This document shows, piece after piece, positions 1 through 8,543 of a stretch of DNA of 64,000 bases. Within the stretch, counting starts at the first letter, position 1. Every line of letters starts with the position of its first letter. A program made the position numbers and the translations under genes. The stretch is from positions 2,542,001 through 2,606,000 of the forward strand of contig CAWIMB010000002.1 of NCBI GenBank assembly GCA_963837155.1, given 5' to 3'. The DNA is from DASQHW01 sp963837155. GTDB taxonomy: Bacteria; Actinomycetota; Acidimicrobiia; IMCC26256; PALSA-610. The notes under the pieces were generated by a model. It was not told the origin of the DNA and searched no databases. It saw only the letters and a list, made by a program, of their open reading frames with translations.

Positions 1-1018
1 GCAGCGGCAGGCCGGTGGTCTCGGGCAGACCCATGACGATGTTCGCGGCCTGGATCATCTGGCCCGACGCACCTTTCACCAGGTTGTCCTCGGCCGCGAT
101 TGCGATCACCGTGTCGGTGCGCTCGTCGAAGCGCACCGTGACATGCACGACATTGGCTCCGTAGGTGGCCTTGGTTCCGGACGGCTCGTCGACAACGACC
201 ACACACGGATCCGAGGAGTAGAAGTCGCGGTAGTGCTCCAACAGCCGCGCAGTCGAAAGGCCGGCGGTCGCAGGACGCGCGTAGCACGTCGCGAGAATCC
301 CGCGCGTCGTCGGCACGAGGTGCGGTGTGAACAAGACGTCGACGCGCTGCCTCGCCACTTTCGACAGCGCTTGTTCCATCTCCGCGGTGTGTCGGTGCGT
401 GAGGAGGCCGTACGCGGAAACGTTCTCGTTCGCTTCCGAGAACAGGCTCGTGGTCTTCAAGCCCCGGCCCGCGCCCGACACGCCTGAGACCGCGTCGGCG
501 ATCACTCGCGGTTCGACGAGCTTCAACGCCAGCAGCGGCGCGCACGCGAGACTCACCGCCGTCGGGTAGCAGCCGGGCGATGCCACATGCGCGTGGGTCG
601 CGAGCTCGTCGCGGTACAGCTCGACGAGGCCGTACGCGAATCGGCCGACCACCTCGGGCGCGGTGTGGGACTCGCCGTACCAGCGCGCGTACACGTCGGG
701 AGGGAGCCGGAAGTCGGCGCCGAGGTCGACGATGTGCGCGACGTCGTCGACGATCCCGGGTAACAGCGCCTGGCTCGCACCATGCGGCAGCGCGCAGAAC
801 ACGACGTCCAGCCCGCGCAGATCGCCCGCGTCCAGCGGCGCGAACGTGGCATCGCCGTACGCCGGCGTGAGCGACGGAAAGAGGTCCGCCACGCTTGCGC
901 CAGCGTTGGAATCGGCCGTGACGTGCACGACCTCGATCTCGTCGTGACCGGCAAGGAGCCGCAAGAGCTCGCCGCCGGTATAGCCGGAAGCGCCGACGAC
1001 CGCCGCTCGATACGCCAT
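1..1018 (-). CDS. argC: N-acetyl-gamma-glutamyl-phosphate reductase, 3' end cut by window edge
   Basis: NADPH-dependent reduction of N-acetylglutamyl phosphate to the semialdehyde in arginine synthesis, a cytosolic enzyme. The N-terminus has the nucleotide-binding motif GASGYTGGELLRLL right after the ATG, and the catalytic cysteine sits in PGCYPTAVSLAC near residue 148. The last visible residues, around NIVMGLPETTGLPL, are the family's C-terminal motif, so only a few residues are missing off the left edge. No good Shine-Dalgarno precedes the ATG; a TATTGT hexamer lies 7 nt upstream, so the transcript could be leaderless (weak inference). In many actinobacteria argC follows pheT directly; here the paralog array separates them. 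Confidence 0.95.
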   Translation of the reverse strand, partial: MAYRAAVVGASGYTGGELLRLLAGHDEIEVVHVTADSNAGASVADLFPSLTPAYGDATFAPLDAGDLRGLDVVFCALPHGASQALLPGIVDDVAHIVDLGADFRLPPDVYARWYGESHTAPEVVGRFAYGLVELYRDELATHAHVASPGCYPTAVSLACAPLLALKLVEPRVIADAVSGVSGAGRGLKTTSLFSEANENVSAYGLLTHRHTAEMEQALSKVARQRVDVLFTPHLVPTTRGILATCYARPATAGLSTARLLEHYRDFYSSDPCVVVVDEPSGTKATYGANVVHVTVRFDERTDTVIAIAAEDNLVKGASGQMIQAANIVMGLPETTGLPL

Positions 1019-1064
1019 GACGCATACAATACACGGCACTGCATAGCCGCCGGAGATGCCCGGC

Positions 1065-2237
1065 CTAGCCGAGGATGATGAATCCAGTCGTGGTCGTCTC
1101 GGGCTCGGTCGTCGGCGTGGGCGGCTCGGTTGGCGGGGGCTCGGTTGTCGGGGGCTCGGTTGTCGGGGGCACGGTCGACACGGCGGTCGTCGTCGACGTG
1201 GACGCGCTCGACGCCGTCGTGGTCGACGTGGTTGTCGTCGGATTCTTGATCGTGACGGCCCAGTCGCTCGTGATGTTCTTGGCCCAGAAGCGCCCGCCGA
1301 GGTTCGTCGTGTTGCCGAGGTTGATCGAGCTCGTCGGCGCCCAGATGCGCCCGTAGAACTGCGCGCCGCGCCCGAACGCAACCGAGGAACCGTTTGCCTT
1401 CACACCTTGTCCCCCGACAAACCACTGCACTCCCAGCGTCGAGCCGGGCGTGTTGCCGTTCGCACCGCCGTCGATCCCGACGATCGAACCGGCGCCCACG
1501 TTGAGATCCTTCGTCACCCAGATCCACGCGCCGGGCGAGACCGTGAGACGTCCGGCGTTCTGCTTCGCCGAGCGTTCGATCGACACTTCGCAGAACACGT
1601 AGTCGCCGGGCCCGATGTTCGCGTTGCCGGACGCGTCGAGCCGCAACTCGTAGTAGCTCCCGGGAACGATCACGTTCGAAACGATCGCCCGCTTCGCCTT
1701 GGGCGCGCACGCGTGTGAAGACCATTGCGAGTCAGGGAACGCCGACGCCGGGATCACGGGGTTCGCGCCTGCGCCGGGCGTGCCGAAGTTCCAGTTGCCG
1801 AGCGCGTGATAATCCGCGGCCGGCTTCCCGCTCAGGTGACTCGCGCCCGTGCCTCCGATGTAGAGATCGCCGATATGGCATTGACTCGTCAGCACCGCGT
1901 AGTCCGCGACCACTTGGCTCTGCGGCGCGTTCACTTCATGGCCGGAACCGCCGCCGCACATCTCGAGGACACCGCGCGGATTGTTGACACCGATGTGATA
2001 GCCGGCCTGAACAACCCCGCCCTGGCCCGCGTTCTTGCCCTTGAGGTGCAACGAGTCGAGCGCGAGCAGTGCGTAGTGGTCGAGATTGCGATCGAGCGGC
2101 GCCGGCGCGGCCGGTGGCGCCGCGCCCAGTGCCGGCACCGCGCCCGCGCCGACGATCAGCAAGACTGCCGCTCCGAGCAGCACACGACGGCGCTGCGCCC
2201 CGCGCGCAGCCCGCGACCCAAGGAACAACCGAGCCAT
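1065..2237 (-). CDS. secreted Thr/Pro-stalk repeat-domain protein, array member A
   Basis: Function unknown. 390 aa. The start was chosen at the ATG preceded by a run of G/A (GGGGGGAG) a few bases upstream; the frame stays open further upstream but that stretch is non-protein-like. Residues 1-37 form a signal peptide with several Arg, a hydrophobic core and an ALGA cleavage region. The mature domain carries the family motifs YALLALDSLHLKG, HIGVNN, MCGGGSGH, SQVVADYAVL and a late NLGNTTNLGGRFWAKNI block. It ends with a PTTEPP-type stalk and GFIILG, with no LPxTG motif and no membrane segment. It is the last of eight same-strand paralogs. Motif order recalls DUF3494 ice-binding-like beta-solenoids; this is an inference from pattern, not a search. 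Confidence 0.8.
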   Translation of the reverse strand: MARLFLGSRAARGAQRRRVLLGAAVLLIVGAGAVPALGAAPPAAPAPLDRNLDHYALLALDSLHLKGKNAGQGGVVQAGYHIGVNNPRGVLEMCGGGSGHEVNAPQSQVVADYAVLTSQCHIGDLYIGGTGASHLSGKPAADYHALGNWNFGTPGAGANPVIPASAFPDSQWSSHACAPKAKRAIVSNVIVPGSYYELRLDASGNANIGPGDYVFCEVSIERSAKQNAGRLTVSPGAWIWVTKDLNVGAGSIVGIDGGANGNTPGSTLGVQWFVGGQGVKANGSSVAFGRGAQFYGRIWAPTSSINLGNTTNLGGRFWAKNITSDWAVTIKNPTTTTSTTTASSASTSTTTAVSTVPPTTEPPTTEPPPTEPPTPTTEPETTTTGFIILG

Positions 2238-2312
2238 GACTCCCCCCTGGCAGCACCCGGCCCACCCCGCGGCATGTGTCATCGACAAATGCCGCCGTCG
2301 TCCTGAAGCCCG

Positions 2313-3314
2313 ATGAGCCTCGCCGGTGCGAACCGCTTCGAAGATCTCGCCGCGGGGACGCCGCTGCCACCGCTGCGGCTGACGATCTCGGCGGCCGCCA
2401 ACGAGCGTTACTGGCGCGCTGCCGGCGTGGGGCACCCCGCACTCGAGGCTGGCGCCCTGTATCCGCCAATTGCAGCGAACCTCACCGTCCTGTGCTTCGG
2501 GCAGGCCTGTCCCGAACCCGTGATTCAAACCCGGCAGCGGCTGCGATGTCATCGGCGAGCGCTCGCCGGTGTGGAGCTATGCACGACGGGCCGGGTCACC
2601 GCCCAGTACGAAAAGCGTGGGCGCCGCTATGTCGACGTCGAAGCAGTCGTATCCACCGCCGATGACTCCCGACGATCCGTTGTGGACGTCAGAGGTGTCG
2701 TTCACACCGGTGGCGACGTTGGAGGCGACACCATGAGCGCCTCCATCTCGCGATCGTTCACGATCACCGAGGATCTCGTACGCGCGTACTCGCGACGGGG
2801 CAATTACCACACGGAGCCGGCGACGTCGGCCGAGCTCGGGCTGCCCGGGCTCGTTGCCCAAGGCATGCAGGTCGCCGGCCCCGCCTACGCTGCATTGCTC
2901 GACGCGTGGGGCGAGGAGTTCCTCGCGCACGGAGAGATCGACATGCGTTTCACCGGCGTCGTGCTCGCGGGCGACACGGTCGACGCGCACGTCGACATCG
3001 AGGACGACAACGCCACCTTCAACATCACGAACGCGAGTCGCGGGCGCGTCGCGGTTGTAGGCACGGCACGCCGAAATTTGCGCGCCGCAGCTGAACCGCG
3101 CGTCCTTCAGAGCCTAAACGTCGTCGTCGTGGTCGACGGCTTGGTCGTGGTCGTCGTCGTCGGCCGACGTCGTTGTCGAAGTGGTCGTCGTCGGCTTTAT
3201 CGTCGTCGTCGTGGTCGTCGGCGGCCGCGTCGTCGTCGTGGTCGTCGTCGGTGGCCGCGTCGTCGTCGTGGTGGCGCGGCGGCGGAATCAGTGAAGTGGT
3301 GGTCGTGTCGATGA
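2313..3314 (+). CDS. double-hotdog MaoC-like dehydratase/hydratase-type protein with spurious tail
   Basis: Likely a two-domain hotdog protein of the MaoC/FAS1-like group acting on acyl thioesters. The first half (about residues 1-130) starts FEDLAAGTPLPPLRLTISAA. The second half (from about residue 143, MSASISRSFTITEDLVRAYS) has HTEP and GLPGLVAQGMQVAGPAYA, the spacing of the MaoC hydratase segment. Nothing recognisable continues after about residue 255 (near base 3080): from there the frame runs antisense through the Thr stalk of the convergent gene, giving poly-Val and poly-Arg. A one-base slip near the AAATTT run at about 3075 would end the protein at a TGA at 3091-3093, so the true end is probably there. 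It is the only plus-strand gene in the array. Confidence 0.6.
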   Translation: MSLAGANRFEDLAAGTPLPPLRLTISAAANERYWRAAGVGHPALEAGALYPPIAANLTVLCFGQACPEPVIQTRQRLRCHRRALAGVELCTTGRVTAQYEKRGRRYVDVEAVVSTADDSRRSVVDVRGVVHTGGDVGGDTMSASISRSFTITEDLVRAYSRRGNYHTEPATSAELGLPGLVAQGMQVAGPAYAALLDAWGEEFLAHGEIDMRFTGVVLAGDTVDAHVDIEDDNATFNITNASRGRVAVVGTARRNLRAAAEPRVLQSLNVVVVVDGLVVVVVVGRRRCRSGRRRLYRRRRGRRRPRRRRGRRRWPRRRRGGAAAESVKWWSCR

Positions 3315-4313
3315 CTTTGTGGTCGTGGGCAGACGACGTGGTGGTCGTCGGGGTCCCTGGCGGCGGCGGGATCGTCACGTCGAAGTCGCTCTCGATAGCG
3401 TCCGCCCAGAAGTGGCCAGTGAGCACCGTCGAGTTGCCGAGGTTGATGATGCCGGCCGGCATCGGCCCTTGCGGCGTGTCGTTGACCACGAAGATGTTGC
3501 CGAAGAAGTGAGCATCGTGATCGAACTTCACCGTTGGGGTGCGCGACTTGACGCCCTGCCCCTGCACGAACCATTGCACACTCGTGGTATCGCTCTTGCT
3601 CGGCGGACCGGCACCCACGACCGATTCGCGCCGGTCCTGCACCATGCCGTTCACCCAGATGCGCGCTTGCGGTGAGTAGGTGTAGCTCCAGCGCTCGATC
3701 GTGACGTTGCAGAAGACGTATTCGCCCGCGCCGAGCGGAATGTTGACTCTGTTGTCGACGCGCAGGTCACCCCAGCTTCCGGGGTCCAGCACCTTGGTCA
3801 CCGCGTTGACCGTCGGTGTCCGCCCAGGCGTGCACTTGTGCTGCGCCCAGTTCGGGTTCGGGAACGAGCGTGACGATCGGCGCCCAGTTCCCGCGGAAGT
3901 TCAGCGACGAGGAGACCGGCATCGAGCCGGTGAGGTGCGCTGACTGCGTGGCCGCGGTACCGCCGACGAAGACGTCGCCGAACGTGCACTTCGTCGTCGC
4001 ATAGATGTTGTCGGCCGCAATCTGCGAGCTCGGCGCCATCATCACGCGGGCTGAGGGTCCGCCGCCGCACATACGAATGGAGCCTCCCGCGGCGTTCACG
4101 CCGACGTTGCCGCCAATGCTCCCGCCGTTCCCATTCGAGCCCTTGAACGTCAGCGAGTGTTGGGCGAACAGGGTGTAGTCAGCCGAGGTTCGTGTCGAGG
4201 GCCGGTGCGGCGGCGGCCGTCAGCGGCCCGAGGGCGATTGCGCCCAACGAAACCACTGCACCGAGCGCGCACAAGACGGCTCGCCGTCGGTACCTCGCAG
4301 GCATTGCTCGCAT
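3107..4313 (-). pseudogene. secreted repeat-domain protein, array member B, with several frameshifts
   Basis: Same family as its neighbours but not readable in one frame. Pieces in order: an ATG with GGGGGAA upstream and a signal peptide ending ALDTNL; a slip near 4182; the family core DYTLFAQHSLTFKG through RMCGGGPSARV and GNWAPIV; a slip near 3865; then VLDPGSWGDLRVDN, a YVFCNVTIERW block and IINLGNSTVLTGHFWADAI. Two more slips fall in the Thr-rich stalk (near 3265 and 3140), after which the stalk regains the paralogs' end TTTTTFRL and a TGA. Either a decayed paralog or a gene hit by sequencing indels; the intact motifs between slips favour indels, but four lesions is the most of any gene here. 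Confidence 0.65.
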
Positions 4314-4385
4314 GATTCCCCCGTCATTGATGCTCGGGACAAGCGGGCTCGCCATGGGTGCGTCGACCGCGGCGAGCCCGTTTCG

Positions 4386-5645
4386 TCAGAGCCGGAACGT
4401 CGTGGTCGTGGTCGGCAGGACTGTGGTCGTCGTTGTTGTCGGCTTGATGGTCGTCGTGGTTGTCGTCGTCGGCTTGATCGTCGTCGTAGTCGTCGTCGGC
4501 TTGATCGTCGTCGTCGTCGTCGGCTTGATCGTCGTCGTCGTCGTCGGCTTGATCGTCGTCGTCGTCGTGACCGGCGGCGGCGGGATCGTGACGGTGGTGG
4601 TCGTCGTGTTCGACGTGGGCGGCGGTGCGGTCACGTTTACGCCCGTGTCGCTCGACATCGACCGCGCCCACACCCGCCCGAAGATCTGCGACGAGTGACC
4701 CAGGTTCAGATCGACATTGGGACCGTTGTAGGTGCCGTAGTAGATCGGGTTCCCCCGGCGACCGAGACCACCGGCACCCGTCCACAACAGGTTCACCCGA
4801 GTGTTGGGGTTGGAGCCGAACTGGCCGCCCTCACTCTGGATCCCCCGCACAATATTGATCACGGTGTCCGGCTGCGTCATGACCTTGGCCGATTTGTCGA
4901 CCTGCACGTTGCAGAACGTGTACGTGCCCGACCCCAGGATGACGGTGCCCTTGAACGTCTGCCTCTTGTCCTTGCCCTTGCTGCCCGCGTAGGTCTTGTT
5001 CGCCGGCAGCGTGCCCGTCAGGTCGGAACCGGTCTGCGTCGCCTTTGTGCAGGCCTCGGACGGGCTGAACGTCGTCGCGTTGCCCGCGCTGTCCTTTCCC
5101 GGCAACCTCGTCGGGACCGCGGGGAATGTGATGCTGGGCGCGATCGCACACGGCACGGGGTTCGGGCCACACATCCTCGGTGTGCCCACGGCACTGGAAG
5201 GGTGCCGCACGCTGTAGCCGAACGCCGTCTTCAGGTCGCAACTCACGCCGATGTCTGCCGACGGTGACGCCACGTAGTTGTCGGCGCCGAACGTCGTGTG
5301 TTTGTTGGCCTGGCCCAGGCAGAGCTGGAGGCGAAACTGGCCTTTCTTCGCGTTGGCAGGTGTTCCGCCCCAGAAGTAGGGCTTGGCCGGGTTCCACGCC
5401 TCGGCGGTGCCGACGCCGATGTTGCCGTTGATCAGCGAACGGCCGCTGGTATCGCCGCCCTTGAGCTTGAGCGTCCACTTGGCGAACAGCGCATAGTCGT
5501 TGATGTCGCTGCTCGGGCTGGCCGGAGGTGCCGCGCCGGCAGTCGACAACAGCGGCGCCGCGGCCGCGATCACGCCGACCGCGATCGCGCCCAACGCCAA
5601 TGTGCGTCGCCGCCGGCCTCGACCGGCGAGGGTCCCACGATCCAT
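4386..5645 (-). CDS. secreted Thr-stalk repeat-domain protein, array member C
   Basis: Function unknown; the only intact member of the C/D/E subgroup, 419 aa. GGGAG precedes the ATG. Residues 1-38 are an Arg-rich signal peptide (GRGRRRRTLALGAIAVG) with an AGAA cleavage region. The core has SDINDYALFAKWTLKLKG, INGNIGVGTAEAW, LGQANKHTTFGADNYVASP, GSGTYTFCNVQVDKSAKV and a final NLGHSSQIFGRVWARSM block. Cysteines are regularly spaced and may pair outside the cell. From about residue 348 the chain is a stalk of TTTTTIKP units, ending TTTTTFRL without any sorting signal or membrane anchor. Such Thr runs are typical O-mannosylation substrates in actinobacteria (family knowledge; not shown here). Confidence 0.85.
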   Translation of the reverse strand: MDRGTLAGRGRRRRTLALGAIAVGVIAAAAPLLSTAGAAPPASPSSDINDYALFAKWTLKLKGGDTSGRSLINGNIGVGTAEAWNPAKPYFWGGTPANAKKGQFRLQLCLGQANKHTTFGADNYVASPSADIGVSCDLKTAFGYSVRHPSSAVGTPRMCGPNPVPCAIAPSITFPAVPTRLPGKDSAGNATTFSPSEACTKATQTGSDLTGTLPANKTYAGSKGKDKRQTFKGTVILGSGTYTFCNVQVDKSAKVMTQPDTVINIVRGIQSEGGQFGSNPNTRVNLLWTGAGGLGRRGNPIYYGTYNGPNVDLNLGHSSQIFGRVWARSMSSDTGVNVTAPPPTSNTTTTTVTIPPPPVTTTTTIKPTTTTTIKPTTTTTIKPTTTTTTIKPTTTTTTTIKPTTTTTTVLPTTTTTFRL

Positions 5646-5700
5646 GCTTCTCCCTTCATCACGCGCTCCGAACGTTGCGTCGGGACGCAAAACGACGAAC

Positions 5701-5742
5701 AGGGCTCACCGCGGCCACTTTCGGCCGCGGTGAGTGAGCCCT
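5701..5742 (-). terminator. hairpin terminator downstream of array member D
   Basis: A long inverted repeat, AGGGCTCAC-CGCGGCC against GGCCGCG-GTGAGTGAGCCCT, with a 4-nt bulge, lies 6 bases past the stop codon of member D and before the leader of member C. There is no U-tract, like other terminators in this window. Confidence 0.65.
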
Positions 5743-5747
5743 ATACG

Positions 5748-6997
5748 TCAGAGCCTGAACGTTGTTGTCGTGGTCGGCAGGACCGTGGTCGTCGTTGTCG
5801 TCGGCTTCGTCGTCGTTGTCGTCGTCGTCGGCGGAACCGTCGTCGTCGTTGTCGGCGGAATCGTCGTCGTTGTCGTCGTCGGCGGAACCGTCGTCGTTGT
5901 CGTCGTCGGCGGAACCGTCGTCGTCGTTGTCGTGACCGGCGGCGGCGGAGCCGTGGTGGTGGTCGTGTTCGACGTCGGCGGCGGCGCGGTCACGTTCACT
6001 CCGGTGTCGCTCGACATCGAACGCGCCCACACCCGGCCGAAGATCTGCGACGAGTGGCCCAAGTTCAAGTCAACGTTCGGCGCGTTGTACGTGCCGTAGT
6101 AGATCGGGTTGCCGCGACGGCCAAGGCCGCCATCACCCGTCCACAACAGGTTGACCCGAGTGTTGGGGTTGGAACCGAACGTCCCGCCCTCACTCTGGAT
6201 CGCCCGCACGACATTGATCACGGTCCCCGGCTGGGTCGTCACCCGGGCGGTGATGTCGATTGCGAGGTTGCAGAACGTGTACGTCCCTGCCGCGAGCGAG
6301 ACGTTGCCCTTGAGCGTCGTCCTCTTGTCGTTGCCAACGTTGCCGGCGTAGACGTTGTTGGGCGGCAGCGCGCCGCTGTAGATGGTGTTGCTCTTCCACG
6401 GGTTGTTACATGCGCTGGCAACCGAAGTGGTCGTCGTACCGTCCCTGTTCGGCACCGTCGTCGGCAGTGCCGGGAACACGATGTTCGGCGGGTTGACACA
6501 CGCCAGCGGGTTCGGGCAGACGTTCGGTTTCGCCGCGGCGCCCGTGAGCCCACGCAGGACATACCCGAAGCCTCCCTTGATCGAGTTGCAGTCACCGGGA
6601 CCGATGTCGACCGAAGGCGAAGCGATGTAGTTGTCCGGACCGAGCGTCGTGTGCTTATTGGCCTGACCGCCGCACAACGTCAGGCGGTAGTCGCCGAGCG
6701 ACGCGGCTCGGTGCACCCTTCTTGATGTACGGCTTGGCCTTGTCCCACGCCGACGCGGTACCCACGCCGATGTTGCCCATGATCACCGAGCGACCACTGC
6801 TGTCGCCGCCCTTGAGCTTGATCGACTGGCTCGCGAACAGCGCATAGTCGTTGATGTCGTTGCTCGGACGCGGCCGGCGGCGCGGCACCGGCGGTCGAGA
6901 GCAGCGGCGCAGCCGCGGCGATCGCGCCGACCGCGACTGCGGCCAGCGCCAATGTGCGTCGCCGATGGCGACGCCCGGTAAGGGTCTTGCGGTCCAT
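5748..6997 (-). CDS. secreted Thr-stalk repeat-domain protein, array member D (two frameshifts)
   Basis: Closest to member E. The ATG has GGGAG upstream and opens a signal peptide (RRRTLALAAVAVGAIAAAA). The frame slips near 6870, just after AGAAPPA, into SNDINDYALFASQSIKLKGG, and again near 6710, after PYIKKG, into LGDYRLTLCGGQANKHTTLG. From there it is open to the end: GTYTFCNLAIDITA, NPIYYGTYNAPNVDLNLGHS and a stalk of VPPTTTTTT units ending TTTTTFRL. The length leaves a remainder of 2 modulo 3, which fits two single-base insertions. Both slips fall in C/G runs, so sequencing error is the likeliest cause; true inactivation is the alternative. Confidence 0.75.
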
Positions 6998-7015
6998 GCT
7001 TTCTCCCTTGTCGGC

Positions 7016-7032
7016 GACCCGCCGTGCGGGTC
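7016..7032 (-). promoter_or_regulatory. leader hairpin upstream of array member D
   Basis: On the minus strand GACCCG-CACGG-CGGGTC, preceded by GGATGGG and followed by GCC, lies just before the ribosome binding site of member D. The leader of member E has the same arrangement with a different but still paired stem. Confidence 0.4.
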
Positions 7033-7091
7033 CCCATCCTTGGAACTGGCCTTGCCGCGGACACCGTCGTCCGCCGGCCAAGCCCCGTGCG

Positions 7092-8383
7092 TCAGAGCCT
7101 GAACGTTGTGGTGGTCGTACTCGCCGGAACGGTCGTGGTGGTCGTGGTCGGCTTGATCGTTGTGGTCGTTGTCGTCGGCTTGATCGTCGGGTCGTGGTGG
7201 TCGGCTTGATCGTCGTCGTGGTCGTCGTGACCGGCGGCCGCGGCACCGTGGTCGTCGATGTCGATGTCGTCGTCGGCTTGATCGTGGTCGTGGTCGTCGA
7301 GGTCGTCGTGGTCGTGTTCGACGTCGGCGGCGGCGCCGTCACGTTCACGCCAGTGTCACTCGACATCGAACGGGCCCACACCCGGCCGAAGATCTGCGAC
7401 GAGTGGCCGAGGTTCAAGTCGACGTTGGGCGCGTTGTACGTGCCGTAGTACACCGGCTTGCCCCGCCGCCCGAGGCCGCCGTCACCCGTCCACAAGAAGT
7501 TCACTCGAGTGTTCGGGTCGGAACCGAACTGGCCGCCCTCACTCTGGATTCCCCGCACGATGTTGATCACCGTGCCGGGCGAGGTGGTGATCTTGGCCGT
7601 GACGTCAACCTGCACATTGCAGAACGTGTACGTGCCGTCTTGCAGGATCACATTGCCCTTGAACGTCTGTTTGCCGTCCTTGCCGACGTTCCCGAAGTAC
7701 ACCTCGTTCGGTGGCAGCGTCGTCTTCAAGACCTTGTTGTCGACACCCAGGGTCGGGTTCTGCTGGGTTGCGACGCTCTTGTTGCAGACCCCCGACGTCG
7801 AGACCATCTTCGTCGTGTTGGTCTGCCGGTCCGTCACCGGCACCTTCGTCGGCAGCGCCGGGAACGCGATGTTCGGCGGGTTCACACACGTCAGCGCGTT
7901 CGGACAGACGTTGGGCTTCGCGGCGCCACCAGGGAGCCCGCGCAGCACGTACCCGAACGCCTCCTTGATCGAGCTGCAGTCGCCGGGTCCGATGTCGACC
8001 GATGGCGAGGCGATGTAGTTGTCGGGGCCGAGGTTCGTGTGCTTGTTGCTCTGGCCACCGCACAACCCCAGGCGATAGTCGCCCGGCTTCGCGCTGTTGC
8101 CACCCTTTTTGATGTACGGCTTGGCCTTGTCCCACGCCGACGCAGTTCCCACGCCGATGTTGCCCATGATGACCGAGCGTCCGTCGATGTTCCCGCCCTT
8201 GAGCGTGATCGACTGGCTGGCGAACAGCGCATAGTCGTTGATGTCGCTGCTGGCTGTTGCCGGAGGCGCCGCGCCTGCAGTCGAAAGCAGCGGCGCCGCC
8301 GCGGCGATCGCGCCGACCGCGACTGCGGCCAGCGCCAATGTGCGTCGCCGACGGCCACGCCCGGCGAGGGTCTTGCCCTCCAT
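7092..8383 (-). CDS. secreted Thr-stalk repeat-domain protein, array member E (stalk frameshift)
   Basis: Function unknown. The ATG follows AGGGGGAA. Signal peptide at residues 1-40; core DINDYALFASQSITLKGG, IMGNIGVGTASAWDKAKPY, CGGQSNKHTNLGPDNYIASP, TLPPNEVYFGN, GTYTFCNVQVDVTA and NLGHSSQIFGRVWARSM. The stalk alternates TTTTTTIKP and STSTTTVP units. Near 7195 one base is lost or two gained inside the stalk; as written, the frame runs on past the stop and into the leader and signal peptide of member D. In the shifted frame the stalk finishes with the TTTTTFRL end and TGA shared with B, C and D, so the true product should end there. Confidence 0.8.
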
Positions 8384-8400
8384 GGTTTTCCCCCTATTTG

Positions 8401-8454
8401 GCGCCCGCCTTACGGGCGCTTCATCCGTGAAATTCAGCTCGGGTGGGCACCCGA
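8401..8454 (-). promoter_or_regulatory. two leader hairpins upstream of array member E
   Basis: Reading the minus strand, TCGGGT-GCCC-ACCCGA is followed after 19 nt by GCGCCCG-TAAGG-CGGGCGC, which ends about 17 nt before the start codon. The second hairpin matches in place and context (GGATG before, GCC-type end after) the one upstream of member D. It may control translation or mark a processing site. No known riboswitch consensus was recognised. Confidence 0.4.
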
Positions 8455-8481
8455 ACTTCTTTGCCTACCTCCGTACGATCG

Positions 8482-8514
8482 TTGGTGAGTGGCGCTCCCC
8501 ACGCCACTCACCAA
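8482..8514 (-). terminator. hairpin terminator downstream of array member F
   Basis: A perfect 13-bp stem (TTGGTGAGTGGCG / CGCCACTCACCAA) with a 7-nt loop lies 30 bases after the stop codon of member F. No U-tract follows. Confidence 0.75.
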
Positions 8515-8543
8515 TGACCTTTACACCTTCGTGTCGCCGCTCC

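Noticed and set aside
2238..2552. N-terminal extension of array member A upstream of base 2237
   Set aside because: The stretch is not protein-like, overlaps the divergent hotdog gene, and the ATG at 2237 has a good ribosome site and signal peptide.
3110..7200. Phase variation by slippage in the stalk repeats
   Set aside because: The repeats are trinucleotide-based, so slippage keeps the frame; the observed breaks are single bases and similar ones occur in essential genes.
6680..8383. A natural fusion of members E and D
   Set aside because: It arises only because a stalk frameshift in E skips its stop; the shifted frame restores the shared TTTTTFRL end.
7016..8454. c-di-GMP or cobalamin riboswitch in the leaders of members D and E
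   Set aside because: Neither the GEMM conserved bases nor the B12 box could be found; only hairpins are supported.
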